DNA of 64,000 nt from Paraescarpia echinospica (taxonomy: Eukaryota; Annelida; Polychaeta; Sabellida; Siboglinidae), in the NCBI GenBank assembly GCA_020002185.1, contig CM034542.1:53847858-53911857 (forward strand). Reading direction: 5' to 3'. Below, piece by piece: positions 59,586 to 64,000 of the stretch. The first letter of the stretch is position 1; each line of letters begins with the position of its first letter. The notes below the pieces were generated by a model. The model saw only the letters and a list, made by a program, of their open reading frames with translations. It was not told the DNA's origin and made no database searches. A program made the position numbers and the translations under genes.

Positions 59586-62500
59586 AAGACAATTTTTTTA
59601 ATACTTTTTGTACGTATTTATTCAATATAAAACGTAGACGTGTGTGCTTGTATACATGTGAGGTGGAAGCCAGTGCAAGTGATGCTTAATGGTGAACGTA
59701 TGTTTAGGTCTGGCAGCACAGATCTTCTGTTGACTAAACAGCTCAGACATTATTGCATGCGTCTAAAGGCAGTCCTGGCATTAGCCATGCGGCATGGCGA
59801 AAGTGCCAGTTGATTGTACATTAGAAGTTATCGTGCGATATTTTAATGGTTGTAATTGCTACCGTTAATGTAATTCTTATAAACAACGATACACAGGCAG
59901 AAAGTGTCGATACATTGGAAACGGTGATACGTTTCACTGGGCTGGTGTTATACAGATTGAGCTATCCTAGTGCTGTATTTTACTTGCCTGATTGGGCAAT
60001 TGATACGCACGTTTTTCTGTATGTCTGAGAATTTGACAGTGTACTTTTTAGTATTGTTATGTATGGATTGGGTTTGATATATATATATTACTTGCTGTTC
60101 AATATGAGTGAATATGTGTTTGCGAGTGACTGTGCATTCACTGCATGCGCTGTTGCACAAGTACACTGGTGTCTTGGTCTAGACTTCTAGTGCATACATA
60201 GTCATGTGAGTAGGTGTAGTATTGCAACCTATGCAAGCATGGATGTCCAAACTGGTTTCTTGCAAGTGCTCAAACAGTTGAGTTATTGAACATTCTTGTG
60301 GAAAATTCCACTGGTTTCGTCAAAGTTCACACGAACGCAATGTTTATTTTGGGGCAATGATAAAAAATTACCTGGATGAAAAAACTTGCTGTCTTTTTGT
60401 CACATGGCCATTAGGAGTCGAACAGGAATTTGAGGAGACGTCATAAAGTATTAGGCAGTAGCTTCAGTGCATATGTTCCTCATCTTAGTTTCTATATAAA
60501 CCCACCCCCAGCGTAACTACTGCAAGTTATTGTAGTTTACTGTACAAAAGACATAAAGTAACATGGTTCTATCCCATGTTTTCCTGCACACATTTCTGTG
60601 GTCTGACGTTATCTGTACAACTGTGAACTGATGTAAATACATGCAAGCTTGAACATGTTAATACATGCAAGCTTGAACATGTTAATTGTTAGTGTTGTGT
60701 TTCTAATATTCTTTATTTAGATAATCGTTAAGAAAATTCAGAACTATGTTGCATTTTAACTGACTGGGATATTTTAACTGAAGTATATTCTATGGTCAAT
60801 TTTTACAAAGAATTCTTTTGACTCTGCCTGAATTATACTTTACCCAGATTGACAGCATTAATTGTCAATGCAGTCATCATTTTGGCAAAAATACAATTGC
60901 ACCTAGTTGTAGAGATGGAGAAACTAGCCATGTTGTAGGCAACATATACTTAAGAAGCACTGACATAGAAGAACCATATAATTGTTTTTACAAAATTGGA
61001 GCACATAAACTGGTGAACAGCTTTGTGGTTTTTGAAGAAGTGCCAAGACAGAGATACTTTTGGAAGTTGTGGTAACTTCTAAGTCCTGCATTCATATGGT
61101 AATTTACCTTTCCTCAGCTGTGGTTTCACCCCATAGCAGCCGCCTCCTTCCGCAGTTTTTACAATTTCATCTTGTCCCCTTTCTGGGTGATTATTTGTAT
61201 GTGATAGTCACCCAGGCACCTAGTTTTCACTCAAAGTGTCATTCCTTATATTTATAGCATGCAATTCTTCATGCATGCATTATCTTTATGGGCAGTTCCA
61301 GAGATCTGGAAGATGAACTGCAGTTCAGGGTTATAAAGATGAAAGAAATACTGTAGTTTACTAGGGTTGCTTTGACAAGGTCAGAATGTCAAATGACTGT
61401 GTTTCTGGGTGCCAGAAACAGTAACGTGACTTGGGAGTCCAACTTTGGCCTTCATTGCCCTCAAATACATTGCCCAGTGACCACTGGGCCCTACTGTAGT
61501 GGATGACATCATAAATGGAGCAACTTTGAAATCCCCTCCAGTCTAGCACTGTTAGACACCCTACCTTGTATAAATGGATGCAGGGGATGGCGGACATATT
61601 TGTGTTGCATATAGCGTGAGTTTCTATATTTTGATGCCTGATTTCTTTAAAGTAATATCTTGAATTTGTTTCTTTGAAATGAATTTCGTACGATGTAAAC
61701 CCTAAGATATATGAGATAATGACGGGTGAAAAGATTTGGTGTTCTAACAGCCAACAGTATCAATTAGAGCCGTGTTTATCGTAAATATATGACTGCTTAT
61801 TGTAGCTGTGCACTTAGCATGAATTATTACAGCAGGCAATTAAACCCACAGCAGGTGTCATTGGGCAAATTGTCAGGAAGCTGCTTACTAGCCATTATAT
61901 ACGGTAAATAAAACAATAAAATGCATTGTGTGGACATAATTTTATAATATCACTCACCTCCTTGTCTTTCCAGTTAAACCAACGAATTAAGCCATTTGCT
62001 CTTGGCAATGTATAGTTAGTTGTGTTTGCCCGGTTATCACACAACACACATACTGGTTTTTGAGTAAAACCATTGAAGACTGGAAACAGTATCATCTTAA
62101 CAGCATGACTGTTATTAGACAATACCGTTTTCTGGTAACCCAGACAATGAATGATAAAAAATGGTTTCAGTAATTTTCTTCATCCATAATCGTTTAGTTA
62201 ATTATCGTAAAAACATGTTATAAATATAATTCCGTTATAAGACTGGCCAACTGAACATGTGGTAATGAACCTCGATTGTTTAGTGTAATTTTGCCATTAT
62301 CTATATGAATAAGAACCTTCTGTTCATGACTGTTGACATTTTCTAAACCTCTGAACAAAGGCCAAAGTCGGGCGTTCATGTGATGGACATTTCATTAACA
62401 TTTAACACCTGTTAAATGTTATTCCCTACATGCAGTATAATTATTTATTTGCCCTGAATTAAACATTCAAATTGATCAGATAATGGTTAATTTAAGAAAA

Positions 62501-64000
62501 GGTGTGATTCTGGTTCAAAATATTAGAATGTACATCGTTTAATTTTAGACTATATGACACTATTTGTTTGAAAAAGATCACACTTTGTTCCAAATAATTT
62601 GATAAGATGTTACTTACAATGGGCTGTATCCATTTGTACCACCCGGCAAAGCATCAGCTATGGACAAGTTATCAGTTAGTAATAAATACGGTTTCATGTA
62701 TAATTTCTCTTTCTAAAAGTGGTGCAACGACTGATAAATATCAAAATTTAACAAAAGAAATTGTTTTCTTTTCTCCAGACTGCATCAAAGTGTTACATCT
62801 GGTTTCCAGTTAATACAACAAACAACTGGTTGTCTAGACAGGGCGCAGGTGTGCTGTTTGCCAATACTATGGAATCTCTAGTCGATCTAAAGTGTTGTGT
62901 TGGCGGGAGTCTGAAAGGCTGTGCATCAATACAGGAATAATCTTAAAGGGCAGGGTTCGGATTCCACACAGTTCTTGAGGGCATCGGATGGAATTCCAAC
63001 GAGGCCAATGTAGGCTTCTGACACAATAACATGGTGTCTTTTTGGGTTGATGTGTGATTTGGCAGATGTGCTATAGTCACACATGGCTAAGTTTTGGTCT
63101 CATTGTTCGTCTTAACATTATCAATGTCATTTTGTTAAACAACTTTGTCTAAATAGTGTACATATTTTATTAGCGTACACATCTAGGTCACCTTTCCAAG
63201 TTGTCGTATAATTTTATTGAATATAATTTTAATTTATTAATTTTATGTTTTAATCATTACTTATTAATTATTATTATTTATTATTATACATTTTTGAGGA
63301 CCACGTTGGAAATAAGTGTACTTTTGTGTGCTTTAATGTATTATCGTTGATGTTATATTTAAAAAAATAAATATACGACTCTTTCTCTTAATAAGTTTGC
63401 GTGTACCTGATATATACGAGTTTACTTGGGAATAAACTAAATTAGTCAGACTATTGGTGTTTGACATAACATTGCTTCCAATGTCCCACTCACTCCGCTA
63501 TGTATAACTTTATATTACATCACCAGGTGGCGCTTCAGTCATCATAACGCAGGACTGTTCGCCTTCACTTGAAGTCAGCAGCCTAATTAACTAAGATCGA
63601 AAAGAAAACATTTTAGGGAAATTATATAGATGCATGACAGGAAATGAAATGTCTGCTAAACTTCCCCATGAAACCAATTTTTATAATGTCATATGAATGT
63701 TTTGAGATAATCCCTAAAAACTTAAATAAATGTGCACTAGTGGATAAAAATACACAACTATTTTTAAAACCTTACATTTTTGGTGGGAAATGCTAAAAGC
63801 AGCTACCAGAAATTATAATTTGATGATGATTTCTAGTGACAATTTGTTATAGTTTGAAGCTTGTTGATTAGTTAGCCATAACTAACCAGTCATTGGGTTT
63901 AACTTTAGTTGAACCAGTCAAAGTACTTTTGAAAGTTGTCCCAAAGAAAAGCCATGTCAGTAGGTGCAAATATGTTGTGGATGCAAATTCTTGCTATGGC
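59586..64000 (+). other. GOGAT intron 6, remainder to window edge
   Basis: 4.4 kb of AT-rich DNA without a supported gene. A 23-base phrase, ATACATGCAAGCTTGAACAT plus GTT, is doubled in tandem at about 60636-60683. Short open frames here match nothing I know and none carries the expected next GOGAT segment. Confidence 0.5.

Noticed and set aside
54867..64000. Seventh GOGAT exon
   Set aside because: I scanned for the conserved HSRFSTNTFPSW/HNGEINT region after good acceptors and saw none; it is probably beyond the window.

Overview
This is nuclear DNA from an invertebrate animal, AT-rich and full of repeats. Genes are split by GT-AG introns, some longer than 5 kb. Non-LTR retrotransposon, hAT-like and SINE-like remnants, microsatellites and minisatellites fill most of the space. 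The anchor genes are the beta subunit of the AP-4 adaptor and glutamate synthase. AP-4 is patchily kept in animals, and glutamate synthase is known from invertebrates but not vertebrates. A marine lophotrochozoan such as a mollusc is my best guess, but the sequence does not prove it.

Layout. 1-1960: 3' half of a LINE with an open reverse transcriptase. 2110-4342 (+): an AP4B1 homologue made of a 33-codon first exon and one long exon; it stops after the trunk domain. 5601-9790 (-): a two-coding-exon gene of a family I do not recognise ('gene A'). 9.8-19.3 kb: gene-poor, with a ~140-bp tandem array, C-rich degenerate repeats, a G-poor block and a 634-bp polypyrimidine tract. 19334-27386: a direct tandem duplication of a ~4.02-kb unit, each copy carrying a SINE-like core, a LINE/SINE-like 3' end and a frameshifted relic of a cysteine-rich (CxC) protein. 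28911-30257 (-): 'gene B', a paralogue of gene A with the same exon layout; a 33-bp minisatellite has amplified its 3' splice site and start codon. 30.6-34.7 kb: gene-poor, with a large compound microsatellite. 34.7-64 kb: the 5' end of a glutamate synthase gene (+). A candidate 5' UTR exon ends at 35165 and six coding exons (38895-54866, 199 codons) cover the start of the glutaminase domain. The rest of the gene lies beyond the right edge, and its introns hold hAT-like elements, a LINE 3' fragment, a tRNA-like relic, two long hairpins and several minisatellites.

The genes do not form an obvious pathway: AP-4 acts in trans-Golgi vesicle sorting and glutamate synthase in nitrogen assimilation. 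The two unknown paralogues are transcribed toward the left, and AP4B1 and glutamate synthase toward the right. No bacterial-type operons, CRISPR arrays, rRNA genes or intact tRNA genes were seen.
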